NCBI RefSeq assembly: GCF_905475395.1
Contig: NC_058340.1
Span: forward strand, 61,110,181 to 61,174,180
DNA length: 64,000 bases
Direction of reading: 5' to 3'
Source: Chrysoperla carnea
Taxonomy: Eukaryota; Arthropoda; Insecta; Neuroptera; Chrysopidae
Both the position numbers and the translations under genes were made by a program. The notes under the pieces are model-generated. The model made no database searches, had not been told where the DNA came from, and worked only from the letters and a program-made list of their open reading frames with translations. This document shows, piece by piece, positions 45,351 to 57,718 of the stretch (position 1 is the stretch's first letter; the number at the start of each line of letters is the position of its first letter).

Positions 45351-46704
45351 CGGTTTTTAAACGTTGATTTATAATATTCTTTACATGTAATTTGTGACCT
45401 CGTAATGATTCCCTTTGACAAAAAATCGACGAAAAACAATAAAACCGAAAACCTCGATTTTCTTTATTACCAATGCTCCACGGTCTATATCATACTATGC
45501 CTATTAATCACAGAATATGAATATTACATTAAAATTATTTAATTAGTTCTTGACAATTTAATCGCTTAATTATCGTTTATTTTTATTTATTGCATGATGT
45601 TTGTATTATTGTAACTATCTAAATTACTGTACAAAAATGTCAAATGCATGACAACATACGTCAAAAATGAAATAAATTGAACATTAGACTCTAGTCAACC
45701 CCACCCCCCCGGAAAATCGGTTTTTCCAACTTTCCGGGGGTTAAGTTGTGGAAAATATTAATTTTCGAATTTTTCTGATAATTTGACTCTATTAAGAGTC
45801 GATTGGTGGAAATCCCATCTTTTTAATATGTATCGAACAGAAAATCTGTTATCTTTGGGTGATTTTTCGCGCGCTGTTTTAACAATTAACAATCTAACAC
45901 TTAAAATGGATCTAGGCCAAAAATTTTTTGCGGGATATTTTGAGTAAGTTTTACATTACAAATAAAAATTTTATACATATGATTTTTTCACAGACTTTTT
46001 AGACATTTTTTAATCGAAAATTTGAGTGTTCGGAGGAAAATGCATAAGAGCATTTTTTGTTACTTTTTACTCCGAAAAGCCATTCGGTTGATATTACTTG
46101 TCTGCTTAAAAAAAATTTAAACAATATCATACTTCGTTTCCCAGCGACAAACTACACTTTTACATTCAGAAGCATGTTTTAAACGGGATTCTGCAAAAAT
46201 TTTTCATGTGAAAATTAATCATACTCAATGCCGGATTTTGCTGTAAACATACATCAAAGGCGGAGCAAATTGTTCCTTGTCCACAGTACTATTTTATATT
46301 GATTACGTGAGCGCGTAATAAGCTAACTACATTGACGACATTGAAAATTTGAAGGCATGTAAATAATAACATGTAAATAATGTACTTTTTTTTCTTTTTT
46401 TTTTTTAATTGTCATCAAAACATATTTTTTTACAATGTAATATTATTTATTTAATATATAAATTAATATAATTATTTATTTTATATACAATATGACTTAT
46501 TTATTTATTAGTATATTGAAATTACTATATTTTAATTTATTGTTAAATTCGAAATTTTATTACAAAAAGAAGAAAATAATTTATTAAATCTTTATTAATA
46601 AATATTATAGAGTAGGCCAAGATGATGTATTCGTATATGAAAATCTTTTGGGATTATTTCCTTTTTTGCAGGCGGTGTAAAAGCAAGTGAAAGTTACAGA
46701 AATT
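45351..46704. other. No gene recognised
   Basis: AT-rich. A GC-rich hairpin with CCCCCCCGGAAAA and TTTCCGGGGG lies at about 45704-45744. Nothing else can be assigned. Confidence 0.5.
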
Positions 46705-47085
46705 AAAAAACCCCCGATAAATGCGATTTATTCCGATTTTTGGGAACTTAGCTATAAAATGTTCTCAATCAAGTCGGTTCGACCGTTTAGCGGCTACGAT
46801 TGACACATTGAGAAACACACAGGCGCACAGATAAACACTTTAAACTAATAACACTCCTTCTTAAATCAATATCAAAGTGATGGTCAAGGACATCAGATGA
46901 GATGAAAAGGATACTTAGAGAGCTATCATTTTTTGGGACAAATTTTTGGAAATATTTTAATTGAAATTGAAATATTTGAGTTGACTTTGTTCTTTGAATT
47001 ATTGTTTTGAATTACCTAATTTTTTACCATTTCACTTTTCGAAATTGAGCCAGGTTTATTTGACCATTCATTTCCATAGTAATAC
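46705..47085 (-). repeat. Inverted partner of 43830-44200
   Basis: The complement reads GACCATTCATTT reversed, CCTGATGTCCTTGACCATCA-like, TAAACGGTCGAACCG and CGCATTTATCGGGGG, matching 43830-44200 over about 350 bp with modest divergence. The pair encloses about 2.5 kb that includes a truncated Helitron. Confidence 0.7.
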
Positions 47086-47841
47086 ATATATATTCCGGGC
47101 AGGTGCCAATTAAATTTGTCAATGAACTCAAAGTCATATTTTGTATAGGCTTCCATTCGAGTAAAAAATTAATCCGGGCTATTTTTACAGCAATAACACT
47201 GAAGATAAAAATCGCAGAGTCCCAATAAGGTGAAATGATTAACGCACCTACAATATTATTACAAACTCTTAAGTCTAAACTCTAAAGCATCACAATTAAG
47301 AAACAAAAATAAAATCCGAAATGTTTTTGAAACGAATGGGCGTCATTTCAACCTGCTCTAATATAAAATCTTTAATTATTTACATGTCAAATGTATCATA
47401 ATAAATTATTCGTATGGGGTCTTTATTGAATACAAATTAAATTGAGTAATATGTGTTAATTGAAACTTATTGTAATTTATTACCCGGCTACACTGAGGCA
47501 AAAAAGGAGGGCTTTTTATGATTATAGCATACATACGTATAAATGTATATATATAATATCGAAGTTATACATTTCAGGCACAAGGGTTTTTTTTTGTCTT
47601 CAATAATTCATTAAGGTTTTAACTTTAATTTAAAAAGTTTTTTTTGAATTTCCACTGGCTAGTTTTGGATACTACGAAAACATATTATCCACCTACCGAT
47701 TACCTCCATAAGATCGATTGCCCTGGTGCTCGTACATCCATAATTTTACTATTATATTAATTTTATTATCAAATAGTTAATGATTTTTTTAACATAATTT
47801 GTTTGTCAGTAAAATAAGTATATTAGTTTAAATATTATATA

Positions 47842-48695
47842 CACCGTGTTCTGTTATTAACTGCAGAAACCTAACTTTTCAAAATAAGCTCATCAAGAGC
47901 AACAAAAAAACTCTTTTCCAAATTTCGATCTGAGCCTTAATTTGGGAGCTACAGGTATGACAAAAATTGATAAATTTGATTATTCATTGGCTGTCATTCG
48001 ATAACCAGTAACCAATAATAAGAAGAAGATATTAGTAAATTTTTTTTAAATAATATTCAACTGAGGTAGGGATTTTTAGAAATTATAACATGATTTGATT
48101 CGATTATATTATTTTGCAAAAACATTAAATTATTGTACTTAAACAAACAAACTATGTGACAATGGGTGTGGTTTGCCTGCTTACGTCCAATGATAAATTG
48201 TTTACTTATAAGTATTATTATTTTCTCAGAATAATAAAAAACAAAAAATTTATAAAATATTAAATTGTCCCACTTTTTATAATTTAAATATTTTTATTCT
48301 ATTATTCTGAGAAAAATAATAATAATTATAAGTAAACAATTTATCATTGGACCTAAGCAAACAAACCACACCCATTGACACATAGTTTGTTTGTTTAAGT
48401 ACAATAATTTAATGTTTTTGCAAAATAATATAATCGAATCAAATCATGTTATAATTTCTAAAAATCCCTACCTCAGTTGAATATTATTTAAAAAAAATTT
48501 ACTAATATCTTCTTCTTATTATTGGTTACTGGTTATCGAATGACAGCCAATGAATAATCAAATTTATCAATTTTTGTCATACCTGTAGCTCCCAAATTAA
48601 GGCTCAGATCGAAATTTGGAAAAGAGTTTTTTTGTTGCTCTTGATGAGCTTATTTTGAAAAGTTAGGTTTCTGCAGTTAATAACAGAACACGGTG
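47842..48695. mobile_element. 854-bp hairpin element with TA duplication
   Basis: Starts CACCGTGTTCTGTTATTAAC and ends with the complement; TA on both sides (47840-47841, 48696-48697). Arms of about 390 bp (to roughly 48233 and from roughly 48300) are near-identical reverse complements with only scattered differences. The central 65 bp are AT-rich. No coding frame. TA target duplication suggests a Tc1/mariner-superfamily foldback element. Confidence 0.88.
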
Positions 48696-49101
48696 TATAT
48701 ATTTACCTAAGCACTTTTACACAGTAATGAATATTTATTAAAATCTCACGTGTGTCATGATAACAGTGATAAATTCGACCATGAAATGTTTTTGCACGTT
48801 GTTTTTCCTTTTCCTTGATAATAGTACAAAAATAATAGAATTGAATATAATATAAATACTTATGTGTATATAAATTATTAATTAAAAAATGCATTTTTTT
48901 TATATTCATTTAATATTTACTTTTATCATTATTTTTTTTTAAATTAACATTGTTTTAATTTTTAATTTTTATATTACAGAAAGATAGTAAAAAAAATATT
49001 ATAGTTCTGACGCCTGCGTCTCTTCAAATATTTATTGACGGTAAATTTTGTTATTAGAATATGGAATATGTTTAATCAAGAACGCATTAAGAAGTTGTAT
49101 A

Positions 49102-49414
49102 CAGAATGTTCGATTTACATCTAGGCATATAAATATCACGAGTATGACAGAATACATTCGTTAAGCAATGCATCTAAGTAAGAGGTATAATAGGTGTTAT
49201 ATGAAGTTGCAAAAGTGACTTGTATCGTGGCTTATCTGTTGTAGTTCATCTATTCAACTAAGAAATTCCCACTCTCCAAGCGTCTTTCAACTAACTCAAC
49301 CCATATCGAAGCTTTAACACATGTATATAATACCTCTCACTTATACATTGCTTAACGCATGTATTCTGCCATAATCGTGATATTTATATGCCTAGATGTA
49401 AATCGAACATTCTG
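49102..49414. mobile_element. 313-bp MITE with 100-bp inverted repeats, TA duplication
   Basis: Begins CAGAATGTTCGATTTACATC and ends with its complement; TA flanks at 49100-49101 and 49415-49416. The arms (about 100 bp, with substitutions such as CACGAGTATGACAG / CACGATTATGGCAG) enclose an unpaired centre. Probably Tc1/mariner-type, older than 47842-48695. Confidence 0.82.
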
Positions 49415-50504
49415 TATAATAATATCTACCGAATTTCAGAGATTGGTAAATAAATTGTATATATTGATAAATGGTAAGTAGCCTGGTGGTCTAAATAAGA
49501 ACCACTGATAAAGTAATAAACTTCCTGTAATAATTAGTACGAATTATAATCGCCAGTTGGCGGGGTTTGTCTGATCTGAATTTGAATATTTTGATTGCAC
49601 TTTAAAAATGGTAAGTACAAGTTTTGCCATCTGGTAGTCTAAATTGGAACTATTGAATACAGACCCACTTCCTGTTTTAAGTAGTACGAATTATTATCTT
49701 CCGTTTGCGGGTTGCAACTCCCACTTGTCAATGGGGACAAGATTTGTTTTTTGTTTTGCTTGTAAGTAGGGGAAGGTTTCTGGAACTATTAAACAGAATT
49801 GAATGAGGTTTCGTTAAATTCATCTTAGTGTCAGAAGAAACGTTATAAAAAACTTCGGAAATTAAAAGGTCTGTGACTGTGACAAATCGGTTCCACCTTT
49901 ATTTTTGAGATAGCAAAAATTCGATAAAGACTTGAAGGAATAAAGAAGAATAAAATGAGCTAACGAGGGTTCAAGAAGTTGCCAGTTTTTAATAAAACCT
50001 TAATATCTTTATAAAAGTTTAAATTAAAGCAAATTTAACGCCATTTAAAATTTTTCAATCGTATAGTCTAAATGCAATTAATTATAAAAGCCTGCACCTG
50101 TACTTATTTATAAAATGTGAATGATAAAATACTAAAGACAAGAGCAGACAAAACCCACTCAAATGAAAGTATTCAGTGGGTGGTAATGTATTAATGGTGG
50201 GCGACATTCAATTTTAATATTATTAATTGTATAAACAATTTATGAGAAACTTCTTTTACAAGGTATTCTATTAAAGAGTTAAGGTTATTGTTCTTTTCCT
50301 TGTAAAATATGACATGCGATATATGAAAATTACGTGAAAACTATTTTCTAAAGATAAAGTAGAATTATATGGGGGCATGACTTCGCCTTTCTATTTTTTA
50401 TCTACAATCTTCTTTATTTATAAAAATTTAGCCTCCGTATGTTTGTATTCGAAAAATTCGAATACTAGTCAGGAGGCCTTGAAGTTTTGGCATTTCTCAG
50501 CATT

Positions 50505-50800
50505 TTTAACCCTCGAACCATAAAAAGGGGTCGCTATCTGTGTGGTCGTAACGCTTAAGCGGATGAACCAACTTTGGTTTTTTTGTTTCGTTTGAAAGGT
50601 AATTTTAATGTAGAGTATTCTTAGTTATGTTTCAAGTGCGAGCTTAGTGTTGCCTACCCGGAACAACTAAAAAATAGACCATGATTCTCAAAATCGGTTC
50701 AGTTTGGAGAATATGCTTCAAGTTCGAGTTAGGGGCTCTGTACCCGAAAAATTTGTGGGGTTTTTTTTTTAATTTTGTAGATTTCACTTGTTACCCAAGA
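50505..50800 (+). repeat. Repeat family D
   Basis: CGTAACGCTTAAGCGGATGA, TTTCGTTTGAAAGGTAATTT, CAAGTGCGAGCTTAG, AAAATCGGTTCAGTTTGGAG and a GTGGGGTTTTTTTTTT end. These are the same ordered blocks as at 43545 and, reversed, at 56700. Confidence 0.65.
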
Positions 50801-51704
50801 ATGTGTACATATACTTTGGACCCCGAAGTTCCCAATTTGAGGACAAATTTGAAATTATAGTGAATCAAATTCTATTGGCAGATTATTTCTCTTACATGAA
50901 ACAAATTTAATGTTATCCAGTGATTTTCAATTAGATTTTGTTTGGCGAATTTGGAAATTTTAAAATTTTTATATTTCAACCATAGCTTAACTTTTTACTT
51001 TGAGTCCTGAGACAGGATTAGCTAAATAATAAAAGATTTATTAAGTTACTCTTGTGATTTCAAGTGGCCGAACGGAAGAAGAGAAAGCAAATTCTCCTAG
51101 GACGAGTACTTTAATTTTAAAATAAATAAAAGTTTTAATGGAAAATTCATTAGAATAGTGCTTTCCAAATGAAGCACTGAAATATGACATTTACATCAAA
51201 ATATAGAAGCTGCAGATAATATGGAAGTATCCAAAATCAAGTTTTTGAAATCTAATTGTAAGAGATTCGTATAAAAGTAGTTATTAATTATTCAAAAAGA
51301 TATTTAAAAAAATTATATTTCATGGTCAACTAGTAAATTGTTTTGAAATAAATCAGTTCACTGTTTATACAAATATTAGTAGAAATATTTAAAATAACAT
51401 AAAATATTCTAAATGACTTCACATTAGACAATTTTATCACGTGACACATAGTATTCTCTCGTCTAATAAGTCATTATAGTGCTTTTGTTACTTTTATAAG
51501 CATTTTGTAGAATACCTACTCAACTCAATGAAGGATTTGTTCAGCAGAAACAAACGGTTTAATGAAAATTAATGGTTCGATCTATTATAAAGCATATAAA
51601 AGAACGAACCAACTATTTTTGTGTCTAGCAGAAAAGCAAATGCTTATTAAACTGCAATATTTCCACAGAACAATCCCAATGACCTGTTTGCCATTAACAA
51701 TGTA

Positions 51705-52163
51705 GGTTAGGTTAGGTTAGAGTGGCTGTCCTGGGGTAGGATACACTTAGACCATAGGGTCCGTTGTGATACCGAAAAAGGGTTGGCCCATACCCGGCCA
51801 CTATTCCATGAACCATTTGGAGCTGTTTAAGAACAGCAGCAGAGCTTTGACGTCAACGAACTTTAGGTCGGAGACGTCGCCAAAGAGAGGCTGGCTCAAG
51901 TAAGCCCATCTCCTCATGAAAAGAGCTGGGCAGTGACAGAGAAGGTGAGACATTGTTTCCTCCTCCTCACCACGGTGACAGCTCCTGCAGTAGTCGTGAT
52001 ACACTTCCAGGCGTTCAGCATGCCTGCCGCCCAACCAGTGTCCTTTAATAACCGCAACAACTTTGCGAACAGAGGCCTTTGGAAGTGATATAAGATCTTC
52101 GGAACGCCTGCGATTGTACTCAAACCATATCTGTCTTGTAGTACCAGAAGTACGTTCCTCCCT
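51705..52163 (-). mobile_element. Non-LTR retrotransposon, 5'-truncated, CCTAA tail, perfect target duplication
   Basis: The minus strand is open from about 52160 to 51801 and encodes [28 protein letters not shown], the [14 protein letters not shown] knuckle and the end KWFME. The 3' UTR then ends in CTAACCTAACCTAACC. The 14-bp duplication CCATTAACAATGTA flanks it (51691-51704 and 52164-52177), a classic target-primed reverse transcription product. This 459-bp copy has no stop or frameshift in the visible frame and is probably the youngest of the three. Confidence 0.92.
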
Positions 52164-52177
52164 CCATTAACAATGTA

Positions 52178-54029
52178 AGACGTGAAGAAAATGGTAGGAA
52201 ATTTTCAAGTTTTTTATTTTATAACTATCTACATCCTATTTTTCTGACAGCTGCAATATTCCCGCATTTGCGTGTGTGTGTCGTGTAATCAATAACTTAT
52301 ATATACGGCAGACTAAACGAGTACTGTTGAAAATAAAAACACTCGGATTCCGCCTATTCGCTACCTTTCAAGAAATCAAAAATATATAATTTTTTTAAAA
52401 ATTGATAGAATCTATAAAAAATATGAAAATAAAAATATAGTATTAAAAAACTTTTTTTTGCAGGCGGGCTTAATTAAATTTACAATATATTTTATTTATT
52501 GTTGGCCCGCCTACGAAACCTTTTAACAGTCAATTTATATTTATTTATTTATTTGTATAAATTGGGTCTCTTTACCACCTTCGAATGAGGCAGAAGAAAG
52601 ATTTTATTATTCCAAATTATTTGTTAACATTTAAAAAAAAAAAATTCTAGAAAATTACCTACATTATATTTTTGAATAAACTGTATAATTGTTTGTCTAT
52701 ATAAATTAATTAAATTAGGTTCATTAATCGAACCTAACAACTTTCGACTTTTTCTTGTGGGTTACGTGAAACCCTATTTTATTAAAATTTAAACAAGAAA
52801 TGTAGATTGATTCAAAACTCACTAATCTAGCGATCATGGCATGTCAGTATTAAACATTTTTTTTTACCATGCACTGTACAAGGTAGACATATTTCCTCGA
52901 AAATATAGTCTTAAGTTTCGACAATCAACGGAGATGAGTCGGGGTTAGTTATTACCACTAAAACACAAGGATGTTTAATATATACATATTCTGTATTTTA
53001 ATTGCTCTGTTCGACATATATTTTATACCCGAAACAAGTTTTTCGAGAAATTCGCCCCTTAATAAAGAAAAAAATTTACGCCATCAGAAAATACCATTCA
53101 TTTCCTTTCAAAAGCAATTTTGAAATTTTCCAAAATTTATTTCCAGGAAATAGAATAAATAGGTATTATCTAAGTGGAATTAATTAATTATACCTATATG
53201 TTTATATTAGTAGTAATACAGTTTGTAGGTATTTTAACTATAATAAATATCATATGATTTCTCGAAGAGCAAAAGGGATATCTGAATAATTCAAAAAGTA
53301 CTTTAAACGAAAAGGGAAGAAAAAGGATGGTTCGCAATTTCAATATGAGAAAAAATTACATAGTGGTGTTACGGAATTTGGAATCTAACCGAAAAAAGGA
53401 CTTTTCCCTTTTTTAGATAATAATATTTCGAAAAACTTATGTATTAGAAAAATTATGAAGCCGAATTCTAATTCTACACTCCAAAAACTATACAAAATAA
53501 TATATTGCATCAATAGTATTAGAAAATAAAATAAAATTTTGTCGACCAGTGTTCCTAGTTTTAGTTATATTGATTACGACACAAATAATGTATGTTATAA
53601 TTGATTATATAAGGAAAAATTACTTCAACGTTTTTATGGCTTTCATCTCCATTAACTAAACTTACAGCCCCTCAAATTAATCTAGACAGTTGAAATTTTG
53701 TTTGCAAGTATATTTAGTGTCACGGAAATGTCTTTTTGTTAGTGCACTTTAATCCGCCAAGCCAAGCGCGAAGCAAACACTGCCGTACCATCCTTTACTG
53801 GAACTATTTCGCCGCATTTTCAGGCCCCTATTTGAGAATCTCTGGATAAGACCAGAACGCAGAAATTTTCGTCATCCAGTAAGCTATAATCACATACTTA
53901 AATCCTAAATTTCCAGTCTGTAGGTCATTTAGTTTCGAAGTTAAGCGAAAGCATAGTTTCGCATTTATGACACTCACTGACTCATGATCATCAGAATAGA
54001 ACTAGTACTTCCCATAAACTCAGAGAGCT
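52178..54029. other. No gene recognised
   Basis: AT-rich DNA. A short inverted pair GGCGGGC (about 52463) and GCCCGCC (about 52504) brackets an AT-rich loop. A region at 53740-53960 has higher GC content but no recognisable frame. Confidence 0.45.
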
Positions 54030-54413
54030 CCCACCAAAAACATTCTGTAAAAAACTAGCTAACTAAGTCTTGATGGAGCTGCTTGTTTATGTCTAAAAAG
54101 TAATGAAATCTAGACAAAGTCGTGCCAAGTCTAAGGTTCCTTACTGCGATTTCTTTATTATTATAGTTAATGTTGTGTGACTTGGCCGTTGAAGGGTACA
54201 CCAGGGTACAAAACCAGGTGCTCCATGACATCATCGCACCAATCTGAGACCACGTCAACGTTCACGGCCAAGTCACACAACATTAACTATAATAATAAAG
54301 AAATCGCAGTAAGGAACCTTAGACTTGGCACGACTTTGTCTAGATTTCATTACTTTTTAGAGATAGAGCTCCATCGCGACTTGGCTAGTTTTTTACAGAA
54401 TGTTTTTGGTGGG
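54030..54413. repeat. Inverted repeat, 150-bp arms with 78-bp loop
   Basis: Arms 54030-54188 and 54267-54413. The inner roughly 100 bases (AAAAAGTAATGAAATC through TGTGACTTGGCCGT) are identical complements, while the outer parts (after AAAAAACTAGC) differ by small substitutions and indels. The loop is unique sequence. No target duplication recognised. Confidence 0.88.
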
Positions 54414-54964
54414 TAGTATTTTTTGTTTAAGTATTTTCATATTCAAAGGGTCATGTAAATTCAGAAACGTAACAATAGTCATATTCCATACCAGCTACGG
54501 AACCTTAAAAAAAATTGACAAAACAACGTGACTTATCTAACTACTGTCAGGGTTATCAAGATTTTCTTAAACCATAAATAATTAATATTTAATTATAATT
54601 TAAATATTATCGATCATACATAATATTTTAAAGACTTGTTCTTTAATATAACTAAATGAAAATAACTTGTTTTCTTGGTTCGTCTCTTAAAATATATATC
54701 CATTTCTGTGATTAAAAATTTTTGTTATAAAAATGTCAATGCCGTTTTTTGAATGTACAAAATGATTTTTACTGTTTCTATTTATTCACTACCTATCAGC
54801 AACTACAATATCTTTGCTTTATTATTATTAATGAACTTCTTATCAATTTTAATAATTAATTTTTCTTTATGGCCTTCTGCTTCAATCTCTCACTTCAAAT
54901 TGTTTTATTAGCTAAGTTCCTCTGAAGAAAATGAAGCTTTCGTCAAAAATTATAATATTAACAA

Positions 54965-55508
54965 GTGAAAACAAACAATTGACTGAGTTAATTGTTGAAA
55001 TACCACGCATAGACAGTGTTGATTACTCTATGACATTACAGATACATACATGTCACACATACGTAACTTATATCCCCATAAAATACATACTATACAATTT
55101 ACGCCTAATTTGCGCCCTCACGGGTATACAGTGATGTTAACGAAAAAATGTATCAAACAAAAGTTGTTTGTTTTTTTACAAGGAAGATTTTTTACATTTA
55201 TACTTTTGTTGTATCTCTAACGGTTTACAAGATAGCCCATTTGACCTATGTTGCTCATTTACGAACTTGACCTCACTTTTTACGTCCTGAGTACGCTGTA
55301 AAAATTTCAGCTTGATTTCTTTTTTCGTTTTTGAGTTATTGTGTTGGCAGACAGACGGACACACGGACAGACAACCGAAAATGGACTAATTAGGTGATTT
55401 TATAAACACCTATACCAAAATTTTGTTCATAGCATTAATATTTTTAAGTGTTACAAACTTGGGACTAAACTTAGTATACCTTACATATTACATATATGCA
55501 TGGTATAA
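54965..55508 (+). repeat. Family A, full-length copy
   Basis: About 544 bp from GTGAAAACAAACAATTGACT to TATATGCATGGTATAA, with all internal blocks (CCTCACGGGTATACAG, CTAACGGTTTACAAGAT, TTTTTACGTCCTGAGTACGC, GACGGACACACGGACAGAC, GGTGATTTTATAAACACC). Together with 40367 it defines the family length. Confidence 0.8.
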
Positions 55509-56006
55509 AAATGACCATCGGTTAAATTTTTATATGCTTTTGGCATTTTGGAAAGTCCAGTTCGTAATTGTACAAACTTGCCTAACGAAGAAGGCAGAGG
55601 GGTGGGTTTCACTCACAATTTTTGAAATATTTTTGTATATTTTGGTCAATTTTAAATAGAAAAGTGCTTTTGCAATTTTTTTTGCCAAACACTTAACAAA
55701 ATAATTTTATAAATATTGAAAAAATCGCTACGAAGTACTAAATTCGTACACACATTTCTTATCAATCATTTCAAGATTTATTATCAAATCAAGATTGATA
55801 AGATAATAAATACCTATTTTCTCTAAAAAATATAGATAAGGTGCCTTCTGGTTGAATTTTTTTAAGAGGAATTTTGCTTCGTTGATGTAACTCCTGTGTC
55901 AAGGTAAAATGGGTCACATTACGTTTTCAAGATAAAATTGGTCCAATATGTTTTCATTATGATAAAATGAGTCACATTAGTTTAAATAGTTGCCAATAAA
56001 TAGGGC

Positions 56007-56100
56007 TTTACTAGCTAAACTGAGCTAGTAAAGGCACCATCGCCTTTACCTGTTCAACTACTTAGTTATAGATCGCGGATTCGAATCAAGGCAGCGGCAG
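56007..56100 (+). repeat. tRNA-like fragment with stem-loop
   Basis: GCGGATTCGAATCAAGGC resembles a B box. Upstream, CTTTACTAGCT and AGCTAGTAAAG form an 11-bp perfect stem with a short loop. The A box is poor. Could be a decayed tRNA-derived SINE. Confidence 0.3.
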
Positions 56101-56699
56101 TCTGATTAATTATTATTGAGGTATTATACACATTCATACATTTTATAAAAAAACAATTTTAAATTACATTTATTGGTTTCACTTTGTGGTCAGACAGAGC
56201 AATTATACGTGACTGGCTGTATTATAATGTGAAATAAAGCAATCTTCAATACCTGTGGAGGTGTTATGAGCTCTAGATACAATGAAAAGTCCATCAAACT
56301 AAAATCTGTGTCATTTTTCAAGGTTGACTTTTAAATTCTAAAGTTAAACAATGAGAAAAATCCACATCCGATGTCCTGTGCCCAAAGATATTGAAAACAA
56401 ATCTAATGAAAATCGCTGGTCGGCAATTAAAAAACTACATAGGTTTTTTTACATGCTGGTTACACATATTTGCCCACTGAAATTGGGTAACGTAAAATTA
56501 AAAGAACTTGTATCATGTTACGATTTCTTGCAAAACTCACTTGAAATAATAAGGGGGGAGACTGACTCAAGCGGGAATCTCGCAATCTTGGAAATTGTCA
56601 CTTGATACGTGATTAGTTTGGGAAAATGGACTTGCGCAAAACAGAAGATGAAAGTCGAAAATGTGTTCGGGGGAGTGTTCAAAGATTTAAAGTAACAAG

Positions 56700-57000
56700 T
56701 GAAATTTACAAAAAACCCCCGAGAAAACTCTAAACTCGCTCTTGAAACATATTTAGGAGAACTCTCTCCATTTAATATATTTTTTCTTAGAGCCTTCTCC
56801 AAACTGAACCGATTTTAAACTCGCACTTGAAACATAACTAAGAACATTCCTCATTAAATTACCTTTCAAACGAAACAAAAACAATCCAAACGGTTCATCC
56901 GTTAAGGAGCTACGATGCCACAGACAGGCACACAGACAGACAGACAGATGCACATCGCGGCCAAACTTATAACATCCCTTTTTTTGGTTTGGGGTTTAAA
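56700..57000 (-). repeat. Repeat family D, reverse orientation
   Basis: The complement reads CTCCTTAACGGATGAACCG, TTTCGTTTGAAAGGTAATTT, CAAGTGCGAG, AAATCGGTTCAGTTTGGAG and CTCGGGGGTTTTTTGTAAAT. Carries the ACAGACAGACAGACAG run upstream of the conserved part. Confidence 0.65.
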
Positions 57001-57718
57001 AACTGACAACTCAGGGGTTTGTATCATTCCTAGTATCATCCAATTTAATTCAATTCGAGGGTTAGTCATAGATAATGAATATTTAGGTATTATAATTAGT
57101 TGTCTATGATTAGGATCATCCTTTCAATTAATCGAATTTCCTATTTTTGGATTTTTAAATGCATTTTGCAAGAAAATATAACGATATAGAAGGAAATGAA
57201 TTTTATTTTTGAATTCAACATCCTAAAAAAATTTTCTTGTCGGCCTGTAATATTGATTCAATGCTTATATATTTTGATAAGTCGACTATTTTCAGTAGTA
57301 ATTAAATTGCTCTTAAAGTAATAATTAAAAGTAAATAATGAAGGGTAATTCCCATGTTTTACTGGAAAAAAAATACACTGGAAAATTTTTTAATTAAAAA
57401 CAAAAATTTTTAAAATACTAAGTTGATATAAAATTATGATTCATAGATTCAGTAGGTATGAAAATGAGAACCCCATTAACATGAATTTAAACTAAAGCAA
57501 TAATAAATATATCAAGAAACAGAGTTTTAATTCGTAAACTAAAAATAGTTATGCTATAAATTTGTAATTAATATACTCCAAAATTATAAAAAGTAATATT
57601 TTTTCCTTTATTTTTAAAATATAAAATAAGGAAAATATATTAAAAACAAAGGGAAAAATATTTTTTTTCTTGGAAAACAAAATTAAAAGTAAACTGGTAC
57701 CTACTATGATGTTCTAAT

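Noticed and set aside
56351..56605. 84-codon plus-strand frame (MRKIHIRCPVPKD...)
   Set aside because: Composition is somewhat balanced, but there is no motif, acceptor or poly(A) support, and it is close to family D repeats. Possibly a transposon fragment; not enough to call.
56990..57180. Possible nuclear copy of mitochondrial DNA, because the frame reads through TGA as Trp
   Set aside because: I could not match it to any mitochondrial protein, and the read-through of one TGA in AT-rich DNA is easily chance.
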